This document shows, piece after piece, positions 46,369 to 55,850 of a DNA stretch of 64,000 bases. Positions within the stretch are counted from its first letter, which is position 1. Every line of letters starts with the position of its first letter. Location: NCBI RefSeq assembly GCF_001292625.1, contig NZ_LAJH01000026.1:1-64000 (forward strand), read 5' to 3'. The notes under the pieces were generated by a model. That model ran no database searches. It was not told the origin of the DNA and was given only the letters and a program-made list of their open reading frames with translations. Source of the stretch: Shimia sp. SK013 (GTDB taxonomy: Bacteria > Pseudomonadota > Alphaproteobacteria > Rhodobacterales > Rhodobacteraceae). The translations under genes and the position numbers were made by a program.

Positions 46369-48576
46369 ATGACAGAGCCCGACGCGGGACCAGAATTCTA
46401 TGAAGAAGGCGCGCTGGTGGCGGTTCTGACCACGCAGCCGTTGGATCGTTTTCTGGACTATAAAGCGCCGGAAGGCGGCTGTTTTCTCGGCGCATTTGTC
46501 GAGGTTCCGCTGGGCCCGCGCCGCGTGCTGGGCGTTATCTGGGGGCCGGGGAAGGGCGATTTTGACATTTCGCGCATTCGGGCGGTGCAGCGGGTATTGG
46601 ATGTCGCGCCTATGGGCGCGGATATGCGGCTATTTCTTGAACGCGCGGCGCAATACACGCTGACGCCGCTGCATGCGATGTTGCGCTTAGCGACCCGCGC
46701 GCCCGGGCTGAGCGGCCCGCCTTCGATGCGCAGAATTTATCGGTTGGGCGAGGGTGAACCGGATCGCCAGACTGATGCGCGGCGGCGGGTTTTGGAAACC
46801 CTGCGCGATTATGGCGGCCTAAGTTTCACGATGGGCGAGCTGGCAGAGATGGCCGGAGTCACAAATTCGGTGGTGAAGGGGTTGGTAAAGCAAGGCGTTG
46901 TTCGCGAGGAGGACGCGCCGCGCGATGTGCCTTTCATGCGGCTTGATCCGGACTATGGCGGCAAGGCGCTGACCGAAGCGCAGGCAGAAGGCGCCGAGGC
47001 GCTGCGCGTTGGGGTGCAGTCCGGCACGTATGGCACAACTTTGCTGCGGGGCGTCACGGGGTCGGGCAAGACCGAAGTTTATCTTGAGGCGGTTGCAGAA
47101 TGTCTGCGCAAAGGACGGCAAGCGTTGGTTCTGTTGCCTGAAATTGCCCTGACCTCCGAGTTTCTGACCCGTGTGGAGGCACGGTTCGGAGCCAAGCCTG
47201 CCGAATGGCATTCGGGTGTCACGATCACCGAGCGGCGGCGGGCTTGGAAAATGGTTGGGCAGGGCGGCGCGCAGATGGTGATCGGGGCGCGGTCTGCGCT
47301 TTTCTTGCCGTATCGTGATCTGGGGCTGATCGTTGTCGATGAAGAACACGACACATCTTACAAGCAGGAAGATGGCGTTCTTTATAACGCCCGCGATATG
47401 GCTGTCTTGCGGGCCTCCATGGCCTCAGCACGTGTGGTGCTGGCCTCAGCCACTCCAAGTCTTGAAAGCTGGACCAATGCCGAGGCGGGCAAATACGAAA
47501 AGTTGGAGTTGACCTCGCGCTATGGCGCGGCGGTGCTGCCGGAAATGCGCGCGATTGACATGCGCGTTGAGGATCTGCCGCGGGACCGGTGGATTTCACC
47601 AACGCTCAAACGGGCCGTGGACAAGCGGATCGCGTCCGGTGAGCAGGCGCTCTTGTTTATCAACCGTCGTGGATATGCGCCGGTAACGATCTGTCGCGCC
47701 TGCGGCCATCAAGTTGGCTGTGATCATTGCGATGCGCGCATGGTGGAGCATCGTTTCCTCAAGCGGCTGGTATGCCACCAATGTGGCGAAACCAAACCCA
47801 TGCCGGATGCCTGCCCAAGCTGTGAGGTCGAGGGCAAGTTGGCCCCTGTAGGCCCCGGGGTTGAACGATTGGCTGAAGAAGCCGAAAAGCTTTGGCCAGA
47901 CGCGCGCCAAGCGGTGTTATCATCGGACCTTTTTGGCTCAGCACGTGCTTTGAAAGAAGGCATCGAAACCATTGCCAGGGGTGGTGCAGATATCATCATC
48001 GGCACGCAATTGGTCGCTAAAGGCCACAATTTCCCGCTGCTCACATTGGTGGGCGTGATCGACGCTGATCTCGGTCTGCAAGGTTCTGACCTGCGCGCCG
48101 CAGAACGCACATTCCAGCTCATGCGTCAGGTCGCCGGCCGCGCTGGCCGCTCGGAAAAGCCCGGCCAAGCCTTGTTACAAACCTATCAGCCGGAGCATCC
48201 GGTAATCCGCTCAACGCTGGCAGGCGATGAACTTGGCTTTTGGCGCGCAGAAGCGGACGAGCGTCGCATCGCAGGCGTGCCGCCGTTTGGTCGCATGGCT
48301 GGGATCATCCTGTCAGGCGAGGACGTCACACAGGTGTTTGATCTGGGCAACGCACTGGCGCGCAACACTGGCATGCTGCGCGCTATAGGGGCGGAGGTTT
48401 ACGGTCCGGCTCCGGCGCCGATTGCGCGTGTGCGTGGCCGTCACCGCGTGCGCCTTTTGGTCAAGGCCGACAAGGGCGCTCCCTTGCAGGCGGCCCTTGC
48501 GAAATGGGTTGGACAATTCAAACTCAAAGGCGATCTGCGTCTTGCGGTGGATATAGATCCACAGAGTTTTTACTGA
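46369..48576 (+). CDS. priA: Primosomal protein N' (replication restart helicase)
   Basis: 3'-to-5' helicase that restarts stalled forks by recruiting the replisome. 735 residues. N-terminal fork-binding domain (about 10-110) and winged helix (about 130-190); helicase motifs GVTGSGKTEVY (Walker A), VDEEHDTSYKQ (DEEH box), VLASATPSLES; zinc region with CRACG, CDHCD, CHQCG and CPSCE; and AGRAGRSEKPG (motif VI). GGxLV-type motif IIGTQLVAKGHNF is present. All eight zinc cysteines are seen. Divergent from DUF484-xerC. Confidence 0.97.
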   Translation: MTEPDAGPEFYEEGALVAVLTTQPLDRFLDYKAPEGGCFLGAFVEVPLGPRRVLGVIWGPGKGDFDISRIRAVQRVLDVAPMGADMRLFLERAAQYTLTPLHAMLRLATRAPGLSGPPSMRRIYRLGEGEPDRQTDARRRVLETLRDYGGLSFTMGELAEMAGVTNSVVKGLVKQGVVREEDAPRDVPFMRLDPDYGGKALTEAQAEGAEALRVGVQSGTYGTTLLRGVTGSGKTEVYLEAVAECLRKGRQALVLLPEIALTSEFLTRVEARFGAKPAEWHSGVTITERRRAWKMVGQGGAQMVIGARSALFLPYRDLGLIVVDEEHDTSYKQEDGVLYNARDMAVLRASMASARVVLASATPSLESWTNAEAGKYEKLELTSRYGAAVLPEMRAIDMRVEDLPRDRWISPTLKRAVDKRIASGEQALLFINRRGYAPVTICRACGHQVGCDHCDARMVEHRFLKRLVCHQCGETKPMPDACPSCEVEGKLAPVGPGVERLAEEAEKLWPDARQAVLSSDLFGSARALKEGIETIARGGADIIIGTQLVAKGHNFPLLTLVGVIDADLGLQGSDLRAAERTFQLMRQVAGRAGRSEKPGQALLQTYQPEHPVIRSTLAGDELGFWRAEADERRIAGVPPFGRMAGIILSGEDVTQVFDLGNALARNTGMLRAIGAEVYGPAPAPIARVRGRHRVRLLVKADKGAPLQAALAKWVGQFKLKGDLRLAVDIDPQSFY

Positions 48577-48605
48577 CCTTCCTCTTGCCCCAAATATCCC
48601 GGAGC

Positions 48606-48650
48606 GCGAGGCAGCGCCTCGCACCAAGTCCACCTGTGCGCCAAAGGCGC
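48606..48650. repeat. Two small palindromes between priA and the MFS gene
   Basis: GCGAGGC-AGC-GCCTCGC (48606-48622) and GCGCC-AAA-GGCGC (48638-48650) follow the priA stop. Without T tracts they are not ordinary terminators; they may still serve as mRNA ends. Confidence 0.45.
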
Positions 48651-48734
48651 TCAATGTTATCGCCTGCCCTGCTTCACACGCTCTGTGCGAAAATGACTCT
48701 CGCCAAGTCTGCATCACAGGCGTACACGCGTCAT

Positions 48735-49967
48735 ATGTTTGAAAAAATCTCACTTGATGATGCGCAAAACCTGCCGGTCTGGCGTCGGCCAATGGCGCTT
48801 TTGGTGTTGATGGCAATTGGCATGCCGGTTGCGTTTAACGTCTGGTCTGCCTTGCTCAATAACTTTGTGATTGAGGTCGCTGGATTTGACGGCGCCGACA
48901 TTGGTCTTTTGCACACGGTGCGCGAAATTCCGGGGTTTCTCGCAGTTTTGGTGATCTATCTGCTGTTTTTGTTCCGCGAACAGACGCTTGGACTTGTCTC
49001 TTTGTTGCTGCTGGGTGTCGCCACGGCGGTGACAGCCTATTTCCCGTCGATGGCCGGCATTTTGATGATCACCATGCTCAGCTCCATTGGGTTTCACTAC
49101 TATGAAACTGTGAACCAATCTTTGCAGTTGCAATGGATCGACAAAAAGGTCGCGCCAAAAACGTTGGGCTATTTGCTGGCGGTTGGCTCAGCGGCGACGC
49201 TGGTGGCCTATGGGCTGATTGTTCTCAGCTGGAAGCGGTTCGATCTGAGCTATGAGGTGGTCTATATGGTGGGCGGAGGCGTCACTGCGGTGATCGCGCT
49301 CTATTGCATGTTTGCTTTCCCACAGTTTGAGAGCCGCACACCGCAGGCGCGAACGATGGTGCTCAAGAAACGCTACTGGCTTTACTATGCGATGCAGTTC
49401 ATGGCCGGCGCGCGGCGGCAGATATTTGTGGTCTTCGCGGGTTTCATGATGGTCGAGCGTTTCGGATTTGATGTGCACGAAATCACCGCGCTTTATCTGA
49501 TCAATCTGGTGGCAAACATTGCATTGGCACCGCTGTTCGGTCATGCGGTGTCGCGGTTTGGTGAGCGGCGCACGCTGATTTTTGAATACGCCGGTCTGGT
49601 AATCGTGTTCCTTGCCTATGGCGGCATATATTTCTTTGGATGGGGACTTGTGCTGGCCTGTGTGCTTTATGTGATCGACCACATGTTGTTCGCGCTGGCC
49701 TTGGCGCTCAAGACCTATTTCCAGAAGATTGCGGACCCCGAAGATATCGCACCTACGGCCGCTGTCGCCTTTACGATCAACCACATCGCGGCTGTTTTCC
49801 TGCCGGTTCTTTTGGGCCTCTTGTGGCTGGTGTCGCCGGGTGCAGTTTTTGCTTTGGCTGCGGTTATGGCAGGGATATCGTTGTTCCTCGCCACACTGAT
49901 CCCACGGCACCCGGAAAAGGGCAACGAAACCCGATTGGTGCGTTACTCGCCGACGCCCGCGGAGTAG
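48735..49967 (+). CDS. MFS transporter
   Basis: Major facilitator superfamily permease, 410 residues, about twelve helices. Loop signatures are weak; the segments LLNNFVIEVAGFDGADIGLLHTV and GHAVSRFGERRTLIFEYAG (loop 8-9 like) support MFS. The substrate is unknown. The start is uncertain: ATG 48735 lacks a good ribosome binding site, and in-frame ATGs at 48693 and 48654 precede it; I chose the one that begins shortly before the first helix. A MATE gene starts 3 nt after the stop. Confidence 0.85.
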   Translation: MFEKISLDDAQNLPVWRRPMALLVLMAIGMPVAFNVWSALLNNFVIEVAGFDGADIGLLHTVREIPGFLAVLVIYLLFLFREQTLGLVSLLLLGVATAVTAYFPSMAGILMITMLSSIGFHYYETVNQSLQLQWIDKKVAPKTLGYLLAVGSAATLVAYGLIVLSWKRFDLSYEVVYMVGGGVTAVIALYCMFAFPQFESRTPQARTMVLKKRYWLYYAMQFMAGARRQIFVVFAGFMMVERFGFDVHEITALYLINLVANIALAPLFGHAVSRFGERRTLIFEYAGLVIVFLAYGGIYFFGWGLVLACVLYVIDHMLFALALALKTYFQKIADPEDIAPTAAVAFTINHIAAVFLPVLLGLLWLVSPGAVFALAAVMAGISLFLATLIPRHPEKGNETRLVRYSPTPAE

Positions 49968-49970
49968 CGG

Positions 49971-51338
49971 ATGCAAGCGCGGGGCAGATTTCTGGACGGC
50001 TCCACAATGGGGCACGTGGTGCGCATGACGCTGACGGGTGCTGCGGGCATTACATTTGTTTTTCTGGTTGATCTGGCAAACTTGTTCTGGCTGTCCAAAT
50101 TCGGCGACCCCAAGATGGTCGCCGCCATGGGCTTTGCTTTTGCGATACAGTTTTTCTCAGTCTCAAGCGGCATCGGGTTGATGATTGCCACCACGGCGCT
50201 GGTGTCGCGGCGTATCGGCATGGGGGAGCGATCCCGCGCGCGTGAAGACGCCACAGCGTCGATGTTGATCACCGTCGGGTTTCAGGCGCTGGCGGGGGCT
50301 TTGATCGTCGCTTCTCGCTATCCGCTGCTGGAATTGGTCGGGGCCGAGGGCGAGACGTTGCAATATGCCGCGCGGTATTTGTTGATAACCATCCCGTCGC
50401 TGTCGGTCATGGCCCTTGGCCTTGTGGGCACAGCTGTGTTGCGGGCCGAAGGTGACGGGAAGCGGGCCATGTTTGTCACGCTCACGTCTGGCACGATCTC
50501 GATGGCGGTAGATCCCTTCCTGATCCTGTACCTTGGCTGGGGTATTGACGGGGCGGCATGGGCCTTGGTGCTGTCGCGCGTGGTGCTGGCGATCATGGCG
50601 CTGCGGTTTGCGATCGGCACACACAATCTTTTGGCGCGGCCTGCGCTTTGGGCTGTGCGGAGATTGGCCGGTCCGTTTTTTGCCGTGGCCTTGCCTGCGA
50701 TGTTGACGCAACTGGCCGCGCCTTTTGGCAACTACCTTTTGACCGGCGTGATTGCCGGATTTGGCGACAGCGCCGTTGCGGGCTGGGCAGTGATGAACCG
50801 GCTGACGGTTGTGGCCTTTGGTGGTATCTTTTCACTGTCCGGCGCGATTGGCGGGATTTTTGGCCAGAACTATGGCGCCAAGCAATATGACCGACTGCGC
50901 AGTACTTTTCGCGACGCGCTGGTGTTTTCCATGGGCTACACGCTTGTCGCTTGGATCCTGCTGGCAAGCACGGCCGGGTTGGTGATCGAAGGCTTCGGGT
51001 TGGACGGTAAAGGGGGCGAGGTTTATCGCGCGTTTGCTTATGTCGGGGCCGGGGGCTTTTTGCTGGTTGGCACGCTGTTTGTGTCAAACGCAACATTTAA
51101 CAATCTGGGCAAGCCAGGACGTTCCACAATGATCAACTGGGTACGGGATGGGGTACTGATCTTGCCTGCTGCAATGCTGGGCGCGGCGTGGTTCGCGGCC
51201 CCGGGTGTCGTTTATGGTCAGACTGTCGTGGGCGGTGTTGTCGGGATCTTGGCGGCGTTGTGGAGTGGGCTGTTTCTGCGCGGTTTCGGGGGCAGTGATG
51301 ATGCCAGCGAACTTGACCCTGCATCTGAGAGCGCCTAA
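49971..51338 (+). CDS. MATE family efflux transporter
   Basis: Multidrug and toxic compound extrusion protein, 455 residues with twelve helices in two six-helix halves (about 15-215 and 235-430). Seen: the first-half FWLSKFGDPKMVAAMGFAF and second-half GWAVMNRLTVVAFGGIFSLSGAIGGIFGQNYGA segments. These antiporters expel organic cations using Na+ or H+; specificity is not readable. It begins 3 nt after the MFS gene, so both transporters are likely cotranscribed. Confidence 0.9.
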   Translation: MQARGRFLDGSTMGHVVRMTLTGAAGITFVFLVDLANLFWLSKFGDPKMVAAMGFAFAIQFFSVSSGIGLMIATTALVSRRIGMGERSRAREDATASMLITVGFQALAGALIVASRYPLLELVGAEGETLQYAARYLLITIPSLSVMALGLVGTAVLRAEGDGKRAMFVTLTSGTISMAVDPFLILYLGWGIDGAAWALVLSRVVLAIMALRFAIGTHNLLARPALWAVRRLAGPFFAVALPAMLTQLAAPFGNYLLTGVIAGFGDSAVAGWAVMNRLTVVAFGGIFSLSGAIGGIFGQNYGAKQYDRLRSTFRDALVFSMGYTLVAWILLASTAGLVIEGFGLDGKGGEVYRAFAYVGAGGFLLVGTLFVSNATFNNLGKPGRSTMINWVRDGVLILPAAMLGAAWFAAPGVVYGQTVVGGVVGILAALWSGLFLRGFGGSDDASELDPASESA

Positions 51339-51368
51339 GCGCAGCGCAGCGACATTTGGAGAGCCGTC

Positions 51369-52238
51369 ATGCCCACATTCACCGCATTAACCACATTGCC
51401 CGGCAAAGATCAGGCCGACAAGCTTGGGGACGCCATGGAGCGTCTGGTGCCGGAGCCCACCGGCGTCGGCGTGTTTGAGATGGAAGACGGCTCGGGCCTT
51501 TGGGAAATCGGTGGCTATTTCGTGGAAAGCCCCGATGAGGCAGGTCTGGCGGTTTTAGCGGCGGCCTTTGGCGCGAAACCCTTTGTGGTAAGCGAGTTGC
51601 CGGAAACGGATTGGGTCGCGCATGTGAAACGCGAGTTGGCGCCGGTAGAAGCGGGTCGGTTCTTTGTCTATGGCAGCCACGATGCGGATCAGATTCCTCA
51701 GGGGGCTGAGCCGTTGTTGATTGAGGCGGCGATGGCCTTTGGCACGGGCCACCACGGCACAACATTAGGCTGCCTCAAGGCGTTGGATCGACTGGCAAAC
51801 GGCGGGTTCGTTGGCAAAAACGTGGTAGACATCGGGTGCGGCACGGCGGTTCTGGCGATGGGTGCGGCACGGATCTGGCCGGATGTGGTTCTGGCAAGTG
51901 ACATTGATGAGGTCGCGGTTGAAGTGGCCGAGGCCAATGTGAAGGCAAACGCGCTGGAGGGAAAGGTGGTCTGCCTTGAGGCTGCGGGATTTGGGCATCC
52001 GGATCTGGTGGCCAAAGCGCCATACGATCTGGTGTTCGCCAACATCCTGAAAGCGCCTTTGATTGATATGGCGCCGGACATGGGCGGCAATATCTCGGCG
52101 CAGGGTCACGCCATCTTGTCAGGCATCCTTAATGAGCAAGCCGATGACGTGGTCGCAGCCTATGATGCATCGGGTTTTGACGTGCACACACGCGAGGAAG
52201 TAGGAGAGTGGACGACGTTAACCTTAACAAGGCGCTGA
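51369..52238 (+). CDS. prmA: Ribosomal protein L11 methyltransferase
   Basis: SAM-dependent enzyme that methylates lysines and the N terminus of ribosomal protein L11. 289 residues. An N-terminal substrate domain (about 1-95) is followed by the class I methyltransferase domain with AFGTGHHGTT, VVDIGCGTAVLAMGA (SAM-binding motif I), ASDIDEVAVEVAEAN and DLVFANILKAP (the NxL catalytic loop in the PrmA variant). GGAGAG is 7 nt before the ATG. A strong terminator follows. Confidence 0.93.
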   Translation: MPTFTALTTLPGKDQADKLGDAMERLVPEPTGVGVFEMEDGSGLWEIGGYFVESPDEAGLAVLAAAFGAKPFVVSELPETDWVAHVKRELAPVEAGRFFVYGSHDADQIPQGAEPLLIEAAMAFGTGHHGTTLGCLKALDRLANGGFVGKNVVDIGCGTAVLAMGAARIWPDVVLASDIDEVAVEVAEANVKANALEGKVVCLEAAGFGHPDLVAKAPYDLVFANILKAPLIDMAPDMGGNISAQGHAILSGILNEQADDVVAAYDASGFDVHTREEVGEWTTLTLTRR

Positions 52239-52248
52239 CAAGCGTTCG

Positions 52249-52263
52249 TTAATCACATCTTAA
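52249..52263. promoter_or_regulatory. CtrA-like box after prmA
   Basis: Perfect TTAA-N7-TTAA (spacer TCACATC) between the prmA stop and its terminator. The terminator lies between this box and the next gene, so a promoter role is doubtful. Confidence 0.3.
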
Positions 52264-52278
52264 GACTTCAAGAGAATC

Positions 52279-52302
52279 GGGCGGCTTCGGCTGCCCTTTT
52301 TT
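52279..52302 (+). terminator. Terminator of prmA
   Basis: GGGCGGC and GCTGCCC close a TTCG tetraloop, followed by six T; 40 nt after the stop. Confidence 0.95.
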
Positions 52303-52505
52303 GTGGTTGCCCGCACGGCATTGTTGGGTGATACTAAACAGTAAGCGGGTGACAAATGTACTGTTTCCAAGTGATACGAAAGAATGCGGCATTCTCGCCA
52401 GATTTGTCCAGATTTTGACGTATTTTCGGCTACTTGCCTTACTTTCGCCACATTTCGGCACGAATTTGAACTTGTTTGGTGGGGGCCAAATGTAGAGCCA
52501 GTGCC

Positions 52506-52853
52506 ATGAGTGAATCCTACGCAGAATTTCACGACCGTCTTGCCAAGATTTATCGTCAGCAAGCCAAGACCGGCCGCCTCGGACGCAAAGCCGTGGCGAT
52601 TGACCGCAGCGGCTATGTCATCGTTAAAGGGAAGGCGAACCGTCGCAGCTTTCCCTGGACAGGTTTGATGATGGTTATGGTGGCATTCTTTGCCATCAAA
52701 GGCGTCATGATTGCTCAGTTTGGTCCCGATTTTTATTCCCAGAATGTTGCACGGATGGCGGATGCCTCTGTTGCTGAGCAGGCGGCGGCCTGGACCATGA
52801 GCCCGGATCCAATTAGTCGCTGGGTCGCGTTGCAGCTCAAATCTGTGTTCTGA
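52506..52853 (+). CDS. Small single-pass membrane protein, unknown
   Basis: A 115-residue protein: a basic soluble N terminus (about 1-50; HDRLAKIYRQQAKTGRLGRK), one membrane helix (about 54-75, WTGLMMVMVAFFAIKGVMI) and an extracytoplasmic tail ending near QLKSVF. The family is not recognised. The ATG at 52506 gives a natural MSESYAEF start; a GTG at 52476 would add ten residues, and neither has a clear ribosome binding site. It is bounded by strong terminators on both sides, so it is a monocistronic unit. Confidence 0.75.
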   Translation: MSESYAEFHDRLAKIYRQQAKTGRLGRKAVAIDRSGYVIVKGKANRRSFPWTGLMMVMVAFFAIKGVMIAQFGPDFYSQNVARMADASVAEQAAAWTMSPDPISRWVALQLKSVF

Positions 52854-52888
52854 GTCACACAAGAATTCGCCGATCCCTCCAAGATCGT

Positions 52889-52928
52889 ACAAAACAGCCC
52901 CGGGTCTCTCTCCCCGGGGCTGTTTTGT
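52889..52928. terminator. Strong terminator downstream of the 115-aa protein
   Basis: A 16-bp stem (52889-52904 / 52913-52928) containing ACAGCCCCGGG and CCCGGGGCTGT around an 8-nt loop, with T tract. Its symmetry also allows termination of the convergent DUF1127 gene. Confidence 0.93.
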
Positions 52929-53024
52929 GTTTGACGCCAGGACAGCGGACAAAGAAAAACCGTGGTGCGGCGCACCACGGCTTTCAAAGCGGTAAATAAG
53001 TCGCCTTGCGGCGGGTCTTTCCGA

Positions 53025-53213
53025 TCAGCGGATCGAAAAAATGTCGTCGCGCGACAGGCCGATGTCGGTGAGTTCGCGATCGCTGAGCTGGCTCAGTGCG
53101 TTGCGAGTCAGGCGTGCGTCGTTCCAAGCGGCAATCGCTGCGACGCCGGAGGAGACAAGCTGGCCGAAATGGCCAAGTGTTGCGGTGTTTGCTGTGTTAT
53201 CGATCGAGGCCAT
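53025..53213 (-). CDS. DUF1127 (YjiS-like) small protein
   Basis: A 62-residue protein ending in the DUF1127 motif LSDRELTDIGLSRDDIFSI, preceded by a helix with an Arg-rich face (AAWNDARLTRNAL). Such small basic proteins are often stress-induced; those studied in Alphaproteobacteria have been linked to RNA metabolism and nutrient stress, but the role here is open. AAGGAA lies 8 nt before the ATG. A duplicated 10-bp element lies about 100 bp upstream. Confidence 0.9.
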   Translation of the reverse strand: MASIDNTANTATLGHFGQLVSSGVAAIAAWNDARLTRNALSQLSDRELTDIGLSRDDIFSIR

Positions 53214-53545
53214 TTCCGAATTCCTTTGTGTTGGTGTTGCGTGGTCCGCGTTGTGATGAGCGGCAAATAGGGATCAGAGATTAACAAAACAAGCGGCTTT
53301 TTTGGCATAGGTGGGATGCATTCTTTGCATAGGTGGAAAATCGCCGATAAACCTTGAAAATAAAGCCAAAAGCGACCTGACTTGTGTCGTTTTTGATGCG
53401 TGAACACAGATGAATTTTCTACGTTTGTCGCCAAGCGGTAATTCGGCGTCGCAAACGAGAGGTGCGCGAATGTCTTGGCGTTTGTTCTCGTTTCGTGCTA
53501 CTGCAGGAAAAAATGTGAAAAACTTTGTGGCAGTGGGGCAAAAAG
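53214..53545. other. 332-bp divergent gap between DUF1127 and ruvC
   Basis: Promoter region for both directions. The only clear structure is the directly repeated GCATAGGTGG at 53305-53314 and 53327-53336. No gene is seen; the GTG-started frames before ruvC have no support. Confidence 0.55.
53305..53336. promoter_or_regulatory. Directly repeated 10-bp element
   Basis: GCATAGGTGG occurs twice, start to start 22 bp (about two helical turns), 92-123 bp upstream of the DUF1127 start. This spacing is typical of a dimeric activator site. Confidence 0.45.
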
Positions 53546-54052
53546 ATGCGGGTTTTGGGAATCGATCCGGGGTTGCGCAACATGGGTTGGGGCGTGATTG
53601 ACGCGGACGGCAGCCGGCTTAGCCATGTTGCAAACGGAATTTGTCATTCGGTGGGGCAGGATTTGGCGGCGCGACTGTTGTCGCTGCACACCCAATTGAC
53701 AGACGTTGTTGCGCAGTTTCAGCCTGATCACGCAGCCATTGAGCAGACCTTTGTCAACAAAGACGGAGCTGGCACTCTGAAACTTGGCCAGGCGCGCGGT
53801 GTTGCGTTGCTTGTTCCTGCGCAGGCCGGGCTGGTGATCGGGGAATACGCCCCCAATAAGGTGAAGAAGACCGTTGTCGGCGTGGGCCATGCAGAAAAGC
53901 ATCAGGTGGAGCATATGGTGAAGCTACAATTGCCAGGTGTCAGCATCAACGGGCCGGATGCGGCGGATGCTCTGGCGATCGCGATTTGCCACGCACATTA
54001 CGCCAAGGCGGGCGCAGGATATGAAGCGGCGTTGAAAAGGGCTTCGGCATGA
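53546..54052 (+). CDS. ruvC: Holliday junction endonuclease RuvC
   Basis: Resolves Holliday junctions with RuvAB. 168 residues. The catalytic acids are visible: Asp7 in [11 protein letters not shown], Glu in [10 protein letters not shown] and the two Asp in [17 protein letters not shown]. The ATG at 53546 is chosen because the family starts MRVLGIDPG; a GTG seven codons earlier is rejected. It overlaps ruvA by 4 nt (ATGA), giving the ruvC-ruvA-ruvB operon. Confidence 0.97.
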   Translation: MRVLGIDPGLRNMGWGVIDADGSRLSHVANGICHSVGQDLAARLLSLHTQLTDVVAQFQPDHAAIEQTFVNKDGAGTLKLGQARGVALLVPAQAGLVIGEYAPNKVKKTVVGVGHAEKHQVEHMVKLQLPGVSINGPDAADALAIAICHAHYAKAGAGYEAALKRASA

Positions 54053-54756
54053 TTGGTAAGATCTCCGGCATCGTGGAGTACCGCACAACAGATCACGTCC
54101 TAATCGACGTTCGTGGCGTGGGGTATGTTGTCTATTGTTCGGATCGGGTTTTGGCAACGCTGCCTGGCAAGGGCGAGGCGGTGGCGCTTTATACGGATTT
54201 GTTGGTGCGGGAAGACTTGCTGCAACTCTTTGGCTTTTCGACGCTTCTGGAAAAAGAGTGGCACCGTTTGCTGATGAGTGTGCAAGGCATTGGCGCCAAG
54301 GCGTCTTTGGCCATATTGGGAACTCTGGGGGCCGAGGGCGTCGGACGCGCGATTGCGTTGAGCGATGTAACGGCGATCAAAGCGGCCAAGGGGATTGGCC
54401 CCAAAACGGCCCAACGTGTGGTAATCGAATTAAAGGACAGAGCGCCGGAGGTTATGGCTTTGGCGGGAAGTTTGGCGGACGCTATGGGAGAGACCTCTGT
54501 GGCGCCGGCGTCAGAGGACGTGATTGACGAGAGCGACGGCGCGCCGGCGAAGGTGAGGCCGGGAGGTGTTGCAAGCGGGGCTGCAGCGCAAGCTGCGGCC
54601 AGCGTTCAGGCGGACGCAATGTCGGCATTAGCCAATCTAGGCTACGGCCCGTCTGATGCGGCACAAGCAGTGGCGCAGGTGTCAGGCGAGAACGGCGATG
54701 CGGATGCCGCTACGCTGATCCGATTGGCGCTTAAGCTGTTGGCACCTAAGGGGTAA
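54049..54756 (+). CDS. ruvA: Holliday junction DNA helicase subunit RuvA
   Basis: Junction-binding tetramer that loads RuvB. 235 residues. Domain I (OB fold, about 1-62: [21 protein letters not shown]), domain II with helix-hairpin-helix motifs ([17 protein letters not shown] and [18 protein letters not shown]), an Ala-rich flexible linker (about 150-185) and domain III ([17 protein letters not shown]) that contacts RuvB. The linker is longer than in E. coli RuvA (203 residues). ruvB begins directly after its stop. Confidence 0.96.
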   Translation: MIGKISGIVEYRTTDHVLIDVRGVGYVVYCSDRVLATLPGKGEAVALYTDLLVREDLLQLFGFSTLLEKEWHRLLMSVQGIGAKASLAILGTLGAEGVGRAIALSDVTAIKAAKGIGPKTAQRVVIELKDRAPEVMALAGSLADAMGETSVAPASEDVIDESDGAPAKVRPGGVASGAAAQAAASVQADAMSALANLGYGPSDAAQAVAQVSGENGDADAATLIRLALKLLAPKG

Positions 54757-55785
54757 ATGATGGATCAACCTGACCCCACACTGCGCCCTGAGGTGCGGCC
54801 TGAGGATGCGGATCGCGCGCTCCGGCCGCAGGTTTTAGAAGATTTTATCGGCCAGCGCGAAGCGCGCGCCAACCTTCGTGTGTTCATCGAAAGTGCCAAA
54901 CGACGTGGTGAGGCCATGGATCACACACTTTTCCATGGTCCCCCCGGTTTGGGCAAGACCACATTGGCGCAAATCATGGCCCGCGAATTGGGGGTAAGCT
55001 TTCGCATGACGTCTGGTCCGGTGTTGGCCAAGGCCGGTGATTTGGCCGCCATCCTGACCAATCTAGAAGCGCGTGACGTCCTTTTTATCGATGAAATTCA
55101 CCGGCTTAATCCCGTTGTTGAAGAAATCCTCTATCCCGCGATGGAGGATTTCGAGCTGGACTTGGTGATCGGGGAAGGACCGGCGGCGCGGACGGTGCGG
55201 ATTGAATTGCAGCCGTTCACGCTGGTTGGGGCGACCACGCGGTTGGGGTTGTTGACGACGCCTTTGCGAGACCGCTTTGGGATTCCGACGCGATTGCAGT
55301 TCTACACCGAGGATGAGCTCAACGAGATTGTCACCCGAAATGCACGCAAGTTGGGTGTTCCCACAGACGATGCGGGTGCACGTGAGATCGCACGCCGGTC
55401 GCGTGGAACGCCCCGAATTGCGGGGCGGTTGTTGCGTCGGGTGGTGGATTTTGCGCTGGTGGAAGGTGACGGGAGTATCTCAAAAACCCTTGCGGACAGC
55501 GCACTTACGCGACTTGGAGTGGACCGTATTGGGCTGGATGGTGCGGACAGACGCTACCTCATGTTTATTGCTGAAAACTATGGTGGCGGGCCGGTCGGCA
55601 TCGATACGATCTCGGCCGCGTTGTCTGAGAGCCGGGATGCGCTTGAAGAGGTGATTGAACCGTTTTTGTTGCAACAGGGACTGGTGCAGCGCACACCGCG
55701 AGGGCGGATGTTGGCGCCAAAAGCCTGGCAGCATCTGGGATTGGATGCGCCCAAACGACCGGATCAAACCACCCTGTTTGAGTGA
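54757..55785 (+). CDS. ruvB: Holliday junction DNA helicase subunit RuvB
   Basis: AAA+ motor of branch migration, 342 residues. Walker A is [12 protein letters not shown], Walker [10 protein letters not shown], sensor I GATTRLG, the arginine finger region TPLRDRFG, sensor [14 protein letters not shown], and the C-terminal winged helix ending in [13 protein letters not shown]. It starts immediately after the ruvA stop, at ATGATG. Confidence 0.98.
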   Translation: MMDQPDPTLRPEVRPEDADRALRPQVLEDFIGQREARANLRVFIESAKRRGEAMDHTLFHGPPGLGKTTLAQIMARELGVSFRMTSGPVLAKAGDLAAILTNLEARDVLFIDEIHRLNPVVEEILYPAMEDFELDLVIGEGPAARTVRIELQPFTLVGATTRLGLLTTPLRDRFGIPTRLQFYTEDELNEIVTRNARKLGVPTDDAGAREIARRSRGTPRIAGRLLRRVVDFALVEGDGSISKTLADSALTRLGVDRIGLDGADRRYLMFIAENYGGGPVGIDTISAALSESRDALEEVIEPFLLQQGLVQRTPRGRMLAPKAWQHLGLDAPKRPDQTTLFE

Positions 55786-55816
55786 TGCTGTATTGCGTCG
55801 GTATCGCGTCGGTAAC
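55784..55816 (+). repeat. 11-nt tandem repeat, locus B
   Basis: A partial unit (GATGCTGTATT) and two clear units GCGTCGGTATC and GCGTCGGTAAC (55795-55816), right after ruvB. The unit matches locus A at 35978-36010. Confidence 0.6.
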
Positions 55817-55850
55817 GCGACAGTGTCATAATTAGGGTCAGGAGAGCGGT

